From IMG/VR virus record IMGVR_UViG_3300035180_001778, positions 62,001 through 126,000 of that record: 64,000 nucleotides of DNA, one strand, 5' to 3'. Both the position numbers and the translations under genes were made by a program. Numbering within the stretch: position 1 is the stretch's first letter; every line of letters begins with the position of its first letter. The notes beneath the pieces were generated by a model. It saw nothing but the letters and a program-made list of their open reading frames with translations, was not told the origin of the DNA and made no database searches. The DNA comes from a virus. Of this stretch, positions 22,417-31,068 are shown piece by piece.

Positions 22417-23991
22417 TCACTCGACGAGCTTGAAGCTGCTTCCCTTGCTCGGGGCCGAAGCCAGGCGAGCCTTGATCCCTTCGTTGGCTTCCGTGTCGAA
22501 GCCAACCCACTCGACCAGCTCGCGGATCTCGTCGACCATCGTCTTGAGGATCCGGGGCTTCTTCACCGCGATGTCCAGAAGGATGGTCTCGTCGAGCTTC
22601 TTGCTTCGAGCCTTGAAGCTCTTCCGCATACCCGCGCCGACCGCCTGCTCGATCTCACGACCGACCATGCCCTTGCAAGCATCGGACAGAGCGGCGAGCT
22701 GGTAGTCACTCGGGTTCTGCCCCGCCTTGCGGAGGTGGATCCGGAGGATCTCGATCCGCTCTTCCTCGCTCGGGATGTCGAAGAAGAACCGCTCGTCCAT
22801 ACGGTTGACGAACTCGATGGGGAGCGTCTTCAACGAGTTCGCCGTGAGGGCGAGGCAGATCGGAGACGTGGTCTCCTGGAGCCAGGTCGAGAGGATACCG
22901 ATCGTGCGGCTCGTCGTTCCTGCATCGGAGGCCGCCGAAGATGCCCCGCCGCCGAGGCTCTTCTCGGCCTCATCGATCCACACCACACAGGGAGCGATGG
23001 ACTCGATGTGCCGGATGGCCTTGTAGACGTTGGCTTCGGACTGGCCGACGTTGGCCGACCGGAGCTTGCCCATTTCGAGCTGGACGACCGGCATGCCCCA
23101 CTCACGAGCCATCGCCTTCGAGGCGAGCGACTTGCCACAGCCCCAGACGCCCACGAGGAGGACACCCTTCGGGGGCTTGAGCCCGAAGGCCCGCCCTTCC
23201 TCCGACCAGGAGTCCTTCGTTTCGATCGCCCACTCCTTGAAGCGATGGTTGCCGCCGAGCTGATCGAAGGACACGTTGTCGACGTCGAGAAGCTGGAGAA
23301 GGTCCGTCTTCTTGAGATGGTTCCGGCGATACTTCGTGATGTGCGCCGGGTCGATCCGCTTCGGAGCGGACTCGTCCTTCTTGGTGGCCACGATCGACTT
23401 GGCCACGGCCATATCGATCTGGTAGCTGTTCATCCCAGCGAAGAGCTGCGCACAGTTGGGCGGGGGCTCGACTCCGGGGAGGTGCTTGCAGGCCGCCTCG
23501 ACCGTCGACATGATCTCTTCCGACGTCAGCCCGGTGTCCTGGATGACCTCGACGTAGGGTTCGAGGCAGGCCGGGATCTGCTTGCGGGTCCCGACGAAGA
23601 TCAGGATCTTGAGGGTGCGGATGTCCTGGTGGACCTGGTGAATGATGTTCATGAACCGGCGGTTCACATGAGCATCGTTGAGCCAACGCTCCGGGTCCGT
23701 GAAGACGTAGAAGTTGCGCTCGTCCTTGGGGTCATCCTTGTAGATGTGCTCCAAAGCACTGTGAATGTCCGCCTGCTCCCGATTGACCGCGTGCTGCTTC
23801 GAGGTCCAATCCGTGATCAGGTTCTTGAGCGTCACCAACCCGAGGGTTGCGTTGAACACCCAGCACCGATCGGCGTGCTTCTTGAGGGTGTCCCGCAGCT
23901 TCACGAGGAACCGATCTTCCTCGTCGGTGACGTAGTAAATCACGCGGCTCAGGCTGCGAAGGTGGAAGACGAGTTCTTCGTGGGATGACAT
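22417..23991 (-). CDS. AAA+ ATPase, Ycf46-like
   Basis: 524 aa. An N-terminal region of about 240 residues (LVFHLRSLSRVIYYVTDEED, FYVFTDPERWL, ILIFVGTRKQIP) matches the Ycf46 layout, an ATPase-like but degenerate front half. The C-terminal AAA+ module has Walker A GVWGCGKS (about 280), Walker B CVVWIDEAEK (about 335) and the second-region arginine NRMDERFFFD. Ycf46 proteins are of unknown function. GGTGTA lies 16 nt before the ATG. The genes before it encode DUF1257 and DUF2997 proteins, the partners seen with Ycf46 in cyanobacteria. Confidence 0.85.
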   Translation of the reverse strand: MSSHEELVFHLRSLSRVIYYVTDEEDRFLVKLRDTLKKHADRCWVFNATLGLVTLKNLITDWTSKQHAVNREQADIHSALEHIYKDDPKDERNFYVFTDPERWLNDAHVNRRFMNIIHQVHQDIRTLKILIFVGTRKQIPACLEPYVEVIQDTGLTSEEIMSTVEAACKHLPGVEPPPNCAQLFAGMNSYQIDMAVAKSIVATKKDESAPKRIDPAHITKYRRNHLKKTDLLQLLDVDNVSFDQLGGNHRFKEWAIETKDSWSEEGRAFGLKPPKGVLLVGVWGCGKSLASKAMAREWGMPVVQLEMGKLRSANVGQSEANVYKAIRHIESIAPCVVWIDEAEKSLGGGASSAASDAGTTSRTIGILSTWLQETTSPICLALTANSLKTLPIEFVNRMDERFFFDIPSEEERIEILRIHLRKAGQNPSDYQLAALSDACKGMVGREIEQAVGAGMRKSFKARSKKLDETILLDIAVKKPRILKTMVDEIRELVEWVGFDTEANEGIKARLASAPSKGSSFKLVE

Positions 23992-24001
23992 AGGGACTCT
24001 T

Positions 24002-24007
24002 TACACC
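24002..24007 (-). promoter_or_regulatory. TGTA start-site motif
   Basis: GGTGTA, 16 nt upstream of ATG 23991 (Ycf46-like gene). Confidence 0.5.
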
Positions 24008-24045
24008 GTTGGGGCCTAAACCCCATCTTGATTGAACTTCTACCC

Positions 24046-24096
24046 CTGAAATGCGAGTGCCCTTCCTCTTGTGAAGGAAGGGCACTCGCATTTCAG
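24046..24096. repeat. 22-bp perfect inverted repeat
   Basis: The arms at 24046-24067 and 24075-24096 are perfectly complementary over 22 bp around a 7-nt loop. It sits in the 142-bp gap between the DUF1257 gene and the AAA+ ATPase gene. No T-run follows on either strand, so it is a strong hairpin but not a textbook intrinsic terminator. It might attenuate or protect the transcript, or be a protein-binding site. Confidence 0.8.
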
Positions 24097-24133
24097 TTAC
24101 CGGGGACTCACCCGGCCGCCGAAGGGAACCGGA

Positions 24134-24457
24134 TCAGGCGCTCGCGCACATCAGGGTGATGGTGCCGTCCTTCTCGACGGTGCGGCTCTCGATCGTGATG
24201 CCCTGCTTCAGGCACTCGAAGCGGTAGGACACCTCTCCATAGGCCTGCTTGATGGCACCCAGCGTCGAGGCGCTGTGGCGATCGGTGTCGCCCGTGATCG
24301 TCCCCGTGGTGAGGTCGAGCGAGGCCGTGTTGAGGGGCCCGCTCGTGAAGCGGATGGTGTTGCCGGTCTCCTGGAAGGTGACGCCCTGCTGCTTGCAGGC
24401 CTCCTTCACGTTGGCGGCATTCTTCATCTCGGTTTGGGTCGTGACGCGGTGGGACAT
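24134..24457 (-). CDS. DUF1257 (Ycf35-like) protein
   Basis: 107 aa. MSHRVTTQTEMKNAANVKEA, then TIRFTSGPLNTASLDLTTG, AIKQAYGEVSYRFECLKQG and TVEKDGTITLMC follow the DUF1257/Ycf35 pattern (MSH start, a helix with K.AC...G, several strands, a final I.L.C). Function unknown. In cyanobacteria and some phages it accompanies an AAA+ ATPase and a DUF2997 protein, as here. AGAGGAA before the ATG is a good ribosome site. Confidence 0.82.
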   Translation of the reverse strand: MSHRVTTQTEMKNAANVKEACKQQGVTFQETGNTIRFTSGPLNTASLDLTTGTITGDTDRHSASTLGAIKQAYGEVSYRFECLKQGITIESRTVEKDGTITLMCASA

Positions 24458-24496
24458 GTTCTGGGATTCCTCTCGAAAGGGTACTTCTGGTGAGGC

Positions 24497-24679
24497 TTAC
24501 AGCGAAGAGTCGCTGTTGACCTCGGTCTGCGGATCGCACTCGGGGCCGATCTCGTCGTCGCTGAGCTGCTTGCCGATGGCGTTGGTCACCTTGTAGATTT
24601 CGCTGCAAAGGTGGTTCTCGCGGGCGAGAACTTCGGTGACGACCTTGCCGTCGGTCTTGATGGAGGCCTTGAATTTCAT
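24497..24679 (-). CDS. DUF2997-like small protein
   Basis: 60 aa. MKFKASIKTDGKVVTEVLAR then a cysteine, a helix (CSEIYKVTNAIGKQL) and an acidic tail. The pattern (short strand, D G, strand, cysteine, helix) fits DUF2997, which is found beside DUF1257. A longer ORF upstream is rejected: a GGAGAGA ribosome site lies just before this ATG. A GGTGTA element is 62 nt upstream, at the end of the preceding gene. Confidence 0.7.
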   Translation of the reverse strand: MKFKASIKTDGKVVTEVLARENHLCSEIYKVTNAIGKQLSDDEIGPECDPQTEVNSDSSL

Positions 24680-24732
24680 GTCTTGTCTCTCCGGTAGCTC
24701 CGGTAGCTTCGGTGGTGTGGGGGACAGCCTAT

Positions 24733-25278
24733 CTATACACCAGAACCGCGGAGCTTGACCGTGCCTCCAGGTGAAATAGTCGGATCCGTTGTGGGAGGAA
24801 GAGAAGAAGCGGCCCACGGATCTCTTGAAGGAGTGACGGGGGCCCCTACCATTTTTCCCGATTGATCCGGGGCATTTGCCAGGGACAACCGGCGCGGGAG
24901 GACCAGCTTGGAGCTGGGAACGGGCGGAACCGAAATGATGGAAGCCGGGGAAACGGGAGCCGTCTCCAGCTTTTCAGCTTCCGCCAGGGGGTCGATCCAC
25001 CCCGAAGAGCGAATCTCAGGGGTGCGCCCGACATACAGGGTCAGGAATCGTTGACCCTGGATCTTCATGTAGCGGGGATCTTGGGGATCCATCTGCGGGG
25101 GGTTGTTGAACAATCGATCCTCCCAGCTCTGGATTCGACGCTCGAATTTAACCCCACTCAAAAGGCTACGAGAACACTCCGAAGTCATGCAACGGGAGCA
25201 GCACTCGGCCGTGAACTGGTCGAGCGACGCCCCGTCCACGTTGCATTCCCCGTACAAATCTCGACGTTCCGAAGCCAT
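24733..25278 (-). CDS. Cysteine-rich N-terminal protein with proline-rich tail, 181 aa
   Basis: The start MASERRDLYGECNVDGASLD leads into ECCSRCMTSECSRSLL, five cysteines in 15 residues, then a helix with RRIQSWEDRLFNNPP. The last 80 residues are Pro/Ser/Ala-rich and likely disordered. It precedes DUF2997, DUF1257 and the AAA+ ATPase and may belong to that unit. A zinc or metal cluster is suggested. No family assigned. Confidence 0.6.
   Translation of the reverse strand: MASERRDLYGECNVDGASLDQFTAECCSRCMTSECSRSLLSGVKFERRIQSWEDRLFNNPPQMDPQDPRYMKIQGQRFLTLYVGRTPEIRSSGWIDPLAEAEKLETAPVSPASIISVPPVPSSKLVLPRRLSLANAPDQSGKMVGAPVTPSRDPWAASSLPPTTDPTISPGGTVKLRGSGV
24736..24741 (-). promoter_or_regulatory. 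TGTA motif, distant copy
   Basis: GGTGTA, 62 nt upstream of ATG 24679 (DUF2997); overlaps the stop region of the preceding gene. Confidence 0.35.
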
Positions 25279-25318
25279 GAGTGAGGATAATACCCGAACG
25301 TTTCAGTATATGCCAGGA

Positions 25319-28180
25319 TTACGAGCTGGGAAGATACTGTCCGTCGGAAAGATGCATCTCCTTGAGAGCCCCCGCGACCATCTCGGGGTTGATCTTGACT
25401 CCGAGCTTGGGGTCAATGATCGTCTTCCCCGACATCGGGTCAATCAACCGGAGGATCGATCCGTTGTCGGGATCGATGTACTGCGCGCACACCCCACGGA
25501 CTTGCCGAAGCGTGGACGGGGACAGTTCTCGAAGCCGAATCGTGACGACCTTGGGCGGCGGACCATCCTGCTTCAACGTCTGTTGAGACAAGGGAGCCAT
25601 CGGCGAAGAGGGAGGCGTCTCCTTCTCACGACCACCCGAGGACGGGGGAGTTGAAGGGGGCGGTGAGCTGGAGCCCCCCTTGAGCCACGGGGGGTCGATC
25701 TTCAACCGGATGGTGAAGACCTTCTTGCCGCTCTTCTCCTCCGTCTTGACGATGACTTCCTCTTCCAGGATCTCAGCTTCCTTCTCGACCACACGGGTGA
25801 GAGAGTAGACGAATCCGCCGAGGAGCACTTCGAACTCCTTGAGGACATACCCTTCCTTGAAAAGAACGACACCATAGCCCGCGCCCCAGTTGAAGCCGAT
25901 CAAGGGCTCGACAATAAGAGGGACCTGCCAGATAGGCGAGTAGGGAGGACGAGCCATCTTCGTCGGCATCTCCATCTGCTCGACGATGAGGGGGATGGCT
26001 TCCGCCACACGATCGAAGCGAATCTCGAAGACAAGCTCGTCGTGAACCGTGAGGAGCATCCGAACCGAATCGTCACCCCCATTTCGGAGCCAGCCCCGGC
26101 GGTGGAACTCCTTGTGGAGCAGAACCATCGCGATCTTCATGATGTCCGCGCCGCTCCCCTGAATCGGGTAGTTCGTCGCGTGACGCTCACAGGCAGCTCG
26201 GATCATGTTCGCGTCTTGCGACGACAAGATCCGACCGTTGTGCATCTCCCCTTCCATCACGTTGGCATCGGGGATGGCAATCCAACGACCGAAAGCCGTC
26301 CAGACGCCCTTGTCCCTCTTGACCTTCGTGTGTTGCTGCTTGACCCACTTCGCGAAGGTCGGGACCGCCTTATCGAAGGCCGCCTTCCGGCGTTGCCCCT
26401 CGACCTTGTCACAGCCCGTCGCCCGCATGATGGCCGCCGGCCCACCACCGTAGACGAGAGTGAAGTTGGCAATCTTGCCCATCTTCCGCTCGTCCTTGGT
26501 GATGTCCGCCTTGTTGAAGAAGGCCCTGGCGGTGATGCTGTGGAGATCGCCCGACCCTTCCTTGAACTCCTTGATCCAGACGCCTTCGTTCGAGAGGTTC
26601 GTGACGATCCGCAGCTCTTGGCCTGCGTAATCGCACTTGCACATCGCATAGCCCGGCCGGGCCTCGAAGCACGTTCGAATGTCGGACGTCGAAGGAATCC
26701 CGTGGCTGGGGACGCCACTGAAACCATGGTCGAGATGGTCCTTCCGGCTCGGAGCCGAGAAGCGCCCTGTGGCCGCTCCCGTCTGCTTCCAGTCGAACCG
26801 CATCTCCGACAGAGGCATCGCGTGCTTGTCGTAGTTCTCGTAGAGGTTGTGCAGGTAGGTCCCGAGGAGCTTCTCTTCACCCCGGAGCTTGACCATCCAT
26901 TGGAGGATCATGGGGGCATTGGGGCCCATGTCCTTCGTGAGGGTTTCGAGAGTCTCCCCGTCCGTCTTGTACTGCTGAGACTTCTCGTTCTTCTCGGGCT
27001 TGGGGGAGATGTCCAGACCCTTCTCCCCGAAGAGGAACTCTCCGAGCTGCTTGGTGCTCGCAGGGTCGAAGCTGTGGAAGCCCTTGCTCTTGGCGAGAGC
27101 GTCGATGAGAACGAGAAGCTCATCGCGCTTCTTGGTGTGCCTGTCCAGGAGGAGCTTGACCTTGCCCCGGTTCACCATTGCGCGGTTGCGTTCCATGACG
27201 CGAACCACCTGGGATACTTGCTTCTCCAGGCGGTAGGTGAAGCCGTACTTGTCCCGGCTCAGCTTCACGAGGTCGTCTCGTAGGCAGAGGAGGTTCGTGC
27301 AGATAGCGTCGGAACAGGCGTATTTGATCACGCCCGGCTCATCCGGCGAGAGCGAATCGAACTTGATCGGGCGGCCCTTGAGGAACAGCTCCTTCAGCTC
27401 GATCATCTCGTAGGCGTACTCGACCCTCAACCGCTTCCCGTCCGATCCCGTGACCTCTTCCGAGACTCGGAGACGAGACTTCGAGTTCTCCTTGAGACCA
27501 AGCCAGTCGTCGGAGTAGACCGTGAAGGCCGCCAGGCAACCATCCTCGAAGGAGTCGGGGTGCCACCAATCGATCCCCGTGATGGGGTAGAGGAACTCCT
27601 GATCGAACTTGGCGTTCCAGAAGTTGATGACGAGCTGCGGTCCCTCCTCGAACTCCTTGAAGGATAGGAGGTCCTTGGGGGTGCCCTTGGGGGTCGGCTG
27701 CGAGGCGAGACACAGTCGACGGATTTCCGCTTCGACCTCGCTCGGCTTGACGTTCAGATCCGGCATCCCTTCGCCGGTCTTGTGGCGGACAGGGATGTAG
27801 TAGCCCGTCTTGGAGTCGACCGAGATGCAGAACCCCACGATCTTGTGGACCGTCTGAGGCTTGCCCTCCGCATCGTAGAAGATGCGGTTGTCGAGGCCCT
27901 GGGTTTCCAGGTCGAGCGAGCAGTTCTTGGCAGCGATGGCCGCATCGACGATCGTTCGAACCTCTTCGATGGCCTTCACGAGCACGAACTCGTGAAAACG
28001 CATCCACGGCTTCGTCGGGTCGGGGACATCGCGTTCCCTGACCATCCCGGTGTTCGACATGAAGTCGTCGAGCCCACCCTCATCCTCGAAGGACTCGATG
28101 GGGCGATCCTTCTCCTTGCGTCCGAGAGGAGCCGGGGAGTTCAAGAAGTCAATATCGTCGTCATCGAACTCGTCAGCCAT
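25319..28180 (-). CDS. DNA polymerase, family A, with long C-terminal extension
   Basis: 953 aa from ATG 28180 (TGATG overlap with the previous stop). The exonuclease domain is near the start (CSLDLETQG), with IKYACSDAICTNLL later. Polymerase motif A is CKCDYAGQELRIVTN, motif B KMGKIANFTLVYGGG and motif C LLTVHDELVFEI, at about residue 715. Family A enzymes usually end within about 60-80 residues of motif C. Here about 180 more follow, including a Pro/Ser linker and a terminal charged domain (KVVTIRLRELSPSTLRQVRG). It is the replicative polymerase of this phage. Confidence 0.92.
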   Translation of the reverse strand: MADEFDDDDIDFLNSPAPLGRKEKDRPIESFEDEGGLDDFMSNTGMVRERDVPDPTKPWMRFHEFVLVKAIEEVRTIVDAAIAAKNCSLDLETQGLDNRIFYDAEGKPQTVHKIVGFCISVDSKTGYYIPVRHKTGEGMPDLNVKPSEVEAEIRRLCLASQPTPKGTPKDLLSFKEFEEGPQLVINFWNAKFDQEFLYPITGIDWWHPDSFEDGCLAAFTVYSDDWLGLKENSKSRLRVSEEVTGSDGKRLRVEYAYEMIELKELFLKGRPIKFDSLSPDEPGVIKYACSDAICTNLLCLRDDLVKLSRDKYGFTYRLEKQVSQVVRVMERNRAMVNRGKVKLLLDRHTKKRDELLVLIDALAKSKGFHSFDPASTKQLGEFLFGEKGLDISPKPEKNEKSQQYKTDGETLETLTKDMGPNAPMILQWMVKLRGEEKLLGTYLHNLYENYDKHAMPLSEMRFDWKQTGAATGRFSAPSRKDHLDHGFSGVPSHGIPSTSDIRTCFEARPGYAMCKCDYAGQELRIVTNLSNEGVWIKEFKEGSGDLHSITARAFFNKADITKDERKMGKIANFTLVYGGGPAAIMRATGCDKVEGQRRKAAFDKAVPTFAKWVKQQHTKVKRDKGVWTAFGRWIAIPDANVMEGEMHNGRILSSQDANMIRAACERHATNYPIQGSGADIMKIAMVLLHKEFHRRGWLRNGGDDSVRMLLTVHDELVFEIRFDRVAEAIPLIVEQMEMPTKMARPPYSPIWQVPLIVEPLIGFNWGAGYGVVLFKEGYVLKEFEVLLGGFVYSLTRVVEKEAEILEEEVIVKTEEKSGKKVFTIRLKIDPPWLKGGSSSPPPSTPPSSGGREKETPPSSPMAPLSQQTLKQDGPPPKVVTIRLRELSPSTLRQVRGVCAQYIDPDNGSILRLIDPMSGKTIIDPKLGVKINPEMVAGALKEMHLSDGQYLPSS

Positions 28181-28605
28181 CACGCCTCCTGAACCAACAC
28201 GATGTACACACCCTCACGCCAGAGCCGAATGATCTCGGCCGCGAGGGGCCCCGTAAAATCATCCGTTCCTTCGGGCTGAAAACACCAAGGCATCTTCTTG
28301 GCCGACGGGACGCAGTAATGGGGGATGTAGAGGCTACACCGCTTCCTCTGGACACACTGAGAATGTGTCTCAGGGAGCTTGCGTAGAAGTAGAGCTGGCG
28401 CCGGGCCTAGCTGGTCGAGGAAGGGGCGGGTCCAACCTCGAAGGGCATGGTCCATCGTCGCCTTCGAGACTTGAGGGATGTTGGCCGTGATCGGCTGGCC
28501 TTGAAGCTGGAACCATTCATCTTCCCAGGCCTCGCCGTAGACGTAGATGAGGAACAGCTCCAGGAAGCCCAGCTCGTTGGTCCGGATCTTCAGACGTCGG
28601 GACAA
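28180..28605 (-). CDS. Hypothetical protein, 141 aa
   Basis: Starts at a TTG (MSRRLKIRTNELGFLELFLI) inside the end of the CHC2 gene. It has a central MDHALRGWTRPFLDQLGPAP and a cysteine-containing segment (HSQCVQRKRCSLYIPHYC). No family recognised. The TTG start is uncertain, because no ATG is available before residue 50. It lies between the zinc-finger primase-like gene and the polymerase, so a replication role is possible. Confidence 0.55.
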   Translation of the reverse strand: MSRRLKIRTNELGFLELFLIYVYGEAWEDEWFQLQGQPITANIPQVSKATMDHALRGWTRPFLDQLGPAPALLLRKLPETHSQCVQRKRCSLYIPHYCVPSAKKMPWCFQPEGTDDFTGPLAAEIIRLWREGVYIVLVQEA

Positions 28606-29216
28606 GCCCGTTCCCTCTGGCCGATCTTGTCGAGCACGAGCCGGATGGTCTCCTTGGCCTTGAGCGGGAGCACCCGACGATCGTCGAGAGAGCCGTAGAG
28701 CCGATCGAGGATCGTCCCGAGGACCAGATAGGCCTTCATGTCGAAGAGTTCCTTGGCGGCGAGGAGGCGGCGTTCGCAGATCCCGAGAAGGCTGTGAACC
28801 TCAGCGTCTTGAGCCAGAGCTTCTTCGTCTTCCCCGTGAGCTTCCGGCGGAGGACCTTCAGGCGCGGTGAGCCCGTTGTCCCGCTCGATCATCGCGAGGA
28901 GCTGGGTGAACTTGCCCTCGAAGCCCTCGAACTTCTTGTAGAGCGCGATGCAGTCCCAGCGCTCCTGGCACACGAAGCACCACGCGTGAGAGGGGCCGCG
29001 GTTCGACTCCGGGTGATACCGAACGGAGGGCTTGTTGTCTCGCCCGTGGAAGGGGCAGGCGAACTGCTCCTCGCGAGCACCACCGTTCCGAAGGCTCACC
29101 CCGTTCCGTCGGAGCACGTCATAGGCCGTCACCTGGCGGTGAATAGCCTCGATGCGAGCCTGGATCCATCGTCGGAAGACTTCCTTCCGCTCGTGGTCTT
29201 GGGGTTCAAATGCCAT
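28590..29216 (-). CDS. CHC2-type zinc-finger primase-like protein without TOPRIM domain
   Basis: 208 aa. A DnaG-type CHC2 zinc-binding domain spans FACPFHGRDNKPSVRYHPES and SHAWCFVCQERWDCIALYKK. The remaining 110 residues are helical and contain no TOPRIM or other catalytic primase motif, so this is either a regulatory/DNA-recognition subunit or a primase whose catalytic part is elsewhere. ATG 29216 (MAFEPQDHERKEVFRR) has the 11-base overlap used at other junctions. An ATG three codons earlier is the alternative. Confidence 0.72.
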   Translation of the reverse strand: MAFEPQDHERKEVFRRWIQARIEAIHRQVTAYDVLRRNGVSLRNGGAREEQFACPFHGRDNKPSVRYHPESNRGPSHAWCFVCQERWDCIALYKKFEGFEGKFTQLLAMIERDNGLTAPEGPPPEAHGEDEEALAQDAEVHSLLGICERRLLAAKELFDMKAYLVLGTILDRLYGSLDDRRVLPLKAKETIRLVLDKIGQRERACPDV

Positions 29217-29376
29217 CGTCGTCATCCTCCAAAAGGTGAGTCCAAAAGACCGGGAGGTTCGCTCGTTCTCGTTGCTTCTCCTGAACGAGAAGCGCGAACA
29301 TCTCATAGACCTTCAAGGTCGCAGGTCGGAGCCAGGCCCAATCCGCCTCCCAATCGTCAGATGTGCGTTCGTTCAC
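29206..29376 (-). CDS. Small hypothetical protein, 56 aa
   Basis: GTG at 29376 overlaps the previous stop as GTGA, giving (M)NERTSDDWEADWAWLRPA. One long helix (LKVYEMFALLVQEKQRER) and an acidic tail. Likely a small replication-associated helper, by position only. Confidence 0.55.
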   Translation of the reverse strand: MNERTSDDWEADWAWLRPATLKVYEMFALLVQEKQRERANLPVFWTHLLEDDDDGI

Positions 29377-29603
29377 AGGTCGTCCTCCAGGTAATACCAC
29401 ACTGTCTTATGGGTCGGAATCGCACAAGACAACGCATACCCATGTCGAGTCATGGGCTCCAGGTCTTCCGGCTCCAGGTCCAAAAGGGCCATGGCCGTCT
29501 GTTCTTTCCCCTCTTGAGACAGATGAGGGAAGAGATTATGCACCACCCGCACAACCAGGAGCGCGTGAACCCGAAACTTTTCTTCCGTCTCGATTTGGGG
29601 CAT
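29373..29603 (-). CDS. Small hypothetical protein, 76 aa
   Basis: MPQIETEEKFRVHALLVVRV; helical with LSQEGKEQTAMALLDLEPED. Starts two bases after the helicase stop. No family recognised. Confidence 0.6.
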   Translation of the reverse strand: MPQIETEEKFRVHALLVVRVVHNLFPHLSQEGKEQTAMALLDLEPEDLEPMTRHGYALSCAIPTHKTVWYYLEDDL

Positions 29604-29604
29604 C

Positions 29605-31068
29605 TCACACGTTGAACATCTCGTCGAGCACTTGCTTGTGCTCCTCGACGCTCATCCCCTTGCCCTGGTACATATCCATGTTGTAGATCCGCTTCGAGCT
29701 GAAGTGGACCGACGCGAGGAAGGGCTCGAAGATCGGGTTGTCCCGATTCTTGAGGTTGCAGAACAGGGTGGTGCCGTTCGCCCGATGGTTCTCATCCAGG
29801 TAGGTTGTCGTCAGCACATCGGCCGACTTCTCGACCTGGTTGGCGTAGGCCACGGCGGACATCTTGTATTTGCCCTCGTTCTTGGACGCCTCGTCCTTGC
29901 CTTGCCGGTTGATCTGGAAGAGCATGAGGACAGGGATCCGCTCCCCGTGATTGAAGTGCAGAGCGAGACGCTTCGCATCCCGAACGACAGAGTTCAGCTC
30001 GACGCCGTAATCCTTGGACCTCTTGGTCTTGCGGGCCTCGACCTCTTGCCCGTGGTCGATGACGATCAGCCCCACTTCCATCTGCTTGTGGAGAAGCTCG
30101 CACTCCAGGCGAATGTCATCCATGGTCACCTCCCGGTCAGGGGAGATGATCTCGCAGTGGCAGTAGTCCGGGTTGTTGGCGAAGTCGTCAACAACCCTCT
30201 CGTAGAAGGCTTCCTCCGCGGGGGATAGCTCCCCATCCCGGACCTTCCGGTAATCGAGAGGCACGTACCCCATGGCCCGCCACTTCATGTTGGCCGAGTG
30301 GAGCACGTAGAACTGGAGGCGGATCTGCTCGTAGGGCATTTCCAGCGACCAGTAGACGATGTTCGTCCGATACCGGGTGACGAGGTTGTAACACCAGTTG
30401 AGCGAGAACGTGGTCTTCAGCTCGCCGGGGAAGGCCGCGTGAACCCACAGCTCTCCGCGCTTGATCCCGTGGGTGTTCTTGTCGATCTCGTTGAGCCCGC
30501 AGAACTTCCCCCAGGTCTTCTCCTTGTTGACCTTGGCGTCCTGGTATTGATCGAGGATGGCTTGGCCATCCTTCCGGATGTCCCCCGAGGTCCTCGCGTT
30601 GTACTCCGGGATGATCAGGTCGTGAGACTTCGAGGTGAAATGCACGAGAGCATCTCGAACCCCGTGCTTCCGGATCTTCTCGCGCCCCTCGACGATCTCC
30701 AAACCGCGGGTGACGATCTCGTGCGTCTCCTTGAGGAGGGCGATCGTCTTGTTCGTGTTCTGTTGCTCCAGGATCGTTTGGAGCAGGGCGGCGAAGTTGG
30801 TTCGGACGTAGGCCGGCGAAGCCTCGATGTCCGGGATGCGCTCCTGGATCTCGACGTCGTCCATGCGGACGAAATAGTCCCGGATTGTCTGGACAGCGGG
30901 GATCTCCAACCGCTGTTGGAAGTACGACTTGACGTACTCGAAGATTTTCTCGTCGTCGGGACGATTCCAGCCGATCTGAGCGGCAATGAGCCGCTGGAGG
31001 TTCTGCGTCAGGTGCTCTTGGGGTGTCTGCCCATCAAAATCGATGATGGATCGAAGTAGGCGCTTCAT
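29605..31068 (-). CDS. DnaB-like replicative helicase
   Basis: 487 aa. A helical N-domain of about 150 residues is followed by a RecA-like core with Walker A AAFPGELKTT (about residue 220, a relaxed GxxxxKT form), a sensor region (NIVYWSLEMPYEQIRLQ), Walker B VGLIVIDHG and a switch-like VLMLFQINRQGKDEA. This is the DnaB/phage gp41-type 5'-3' helicase layout. It starts in an ATGA overlap with the preceding zinc-finger protein and sits beside the CHC2 protein and polymerase. Confidence 0.85.
   Translation of the reverse strand: MKRLLRSIIDFDGQTPQEHLTQNLQRLIAAQIGWNRPDDEKIFEYVKSYFQQRLEIPAVQTIRDYFVRMDDVEIQERIPDIEASPAYVRTNFAALLQTILEQQNTNKTIALLKETHEIVTRGLEIVEGREKIRKHGVRDALVHFTSKSHDLIIPEYNARTSGDIRKDGQAILDQYQDAKVNKEKTWGKFCGLNEIDKNTHGIKRGELWVHAAFPGELKTTFSLNWCYNLVTRYRTNIVYWSLEMPYEQIRLQFYVLHSANMKWRAMGYVPLDYRKVRDGELSPAEEAFYERVVDDFANNPDYCHCEIISPDREVTMDDIRLECELLHKQMEVGLIVIDHGQEVEARKTKRSKDYGVELNSVVRDAKRLALHFNHGERIPVLMLFQINRQGKDEASKNEGKYKMSAVAYANQVEKSADVLTTTYLDENHRANGTTLFCNLKNRDNPIFEPFLASVHFSSKRIYNMDMYQGKGMSVEEHKQVLDEMFNV

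Noticed and set aside
22315-23988. Long plus-strand ORF of 557 codons
   Set aside because: It lies entirely antisense to the Ycf46-like ATPase gene. High GC at third positions opens the opposite frame, and its residues are Arg/Leu/Val/Asp-rich with no motif.
24733-25278. Ribosomal-type zinc protein
   Set aside because: Cysteine spacing does not match any ribosomal protein I know; left as an unassigned cysteine-rich protein.
26042-27283. Long plus-strand ORF of 413 codons
   Set aside because: Antisense shadow of the DNA polymerase gene.
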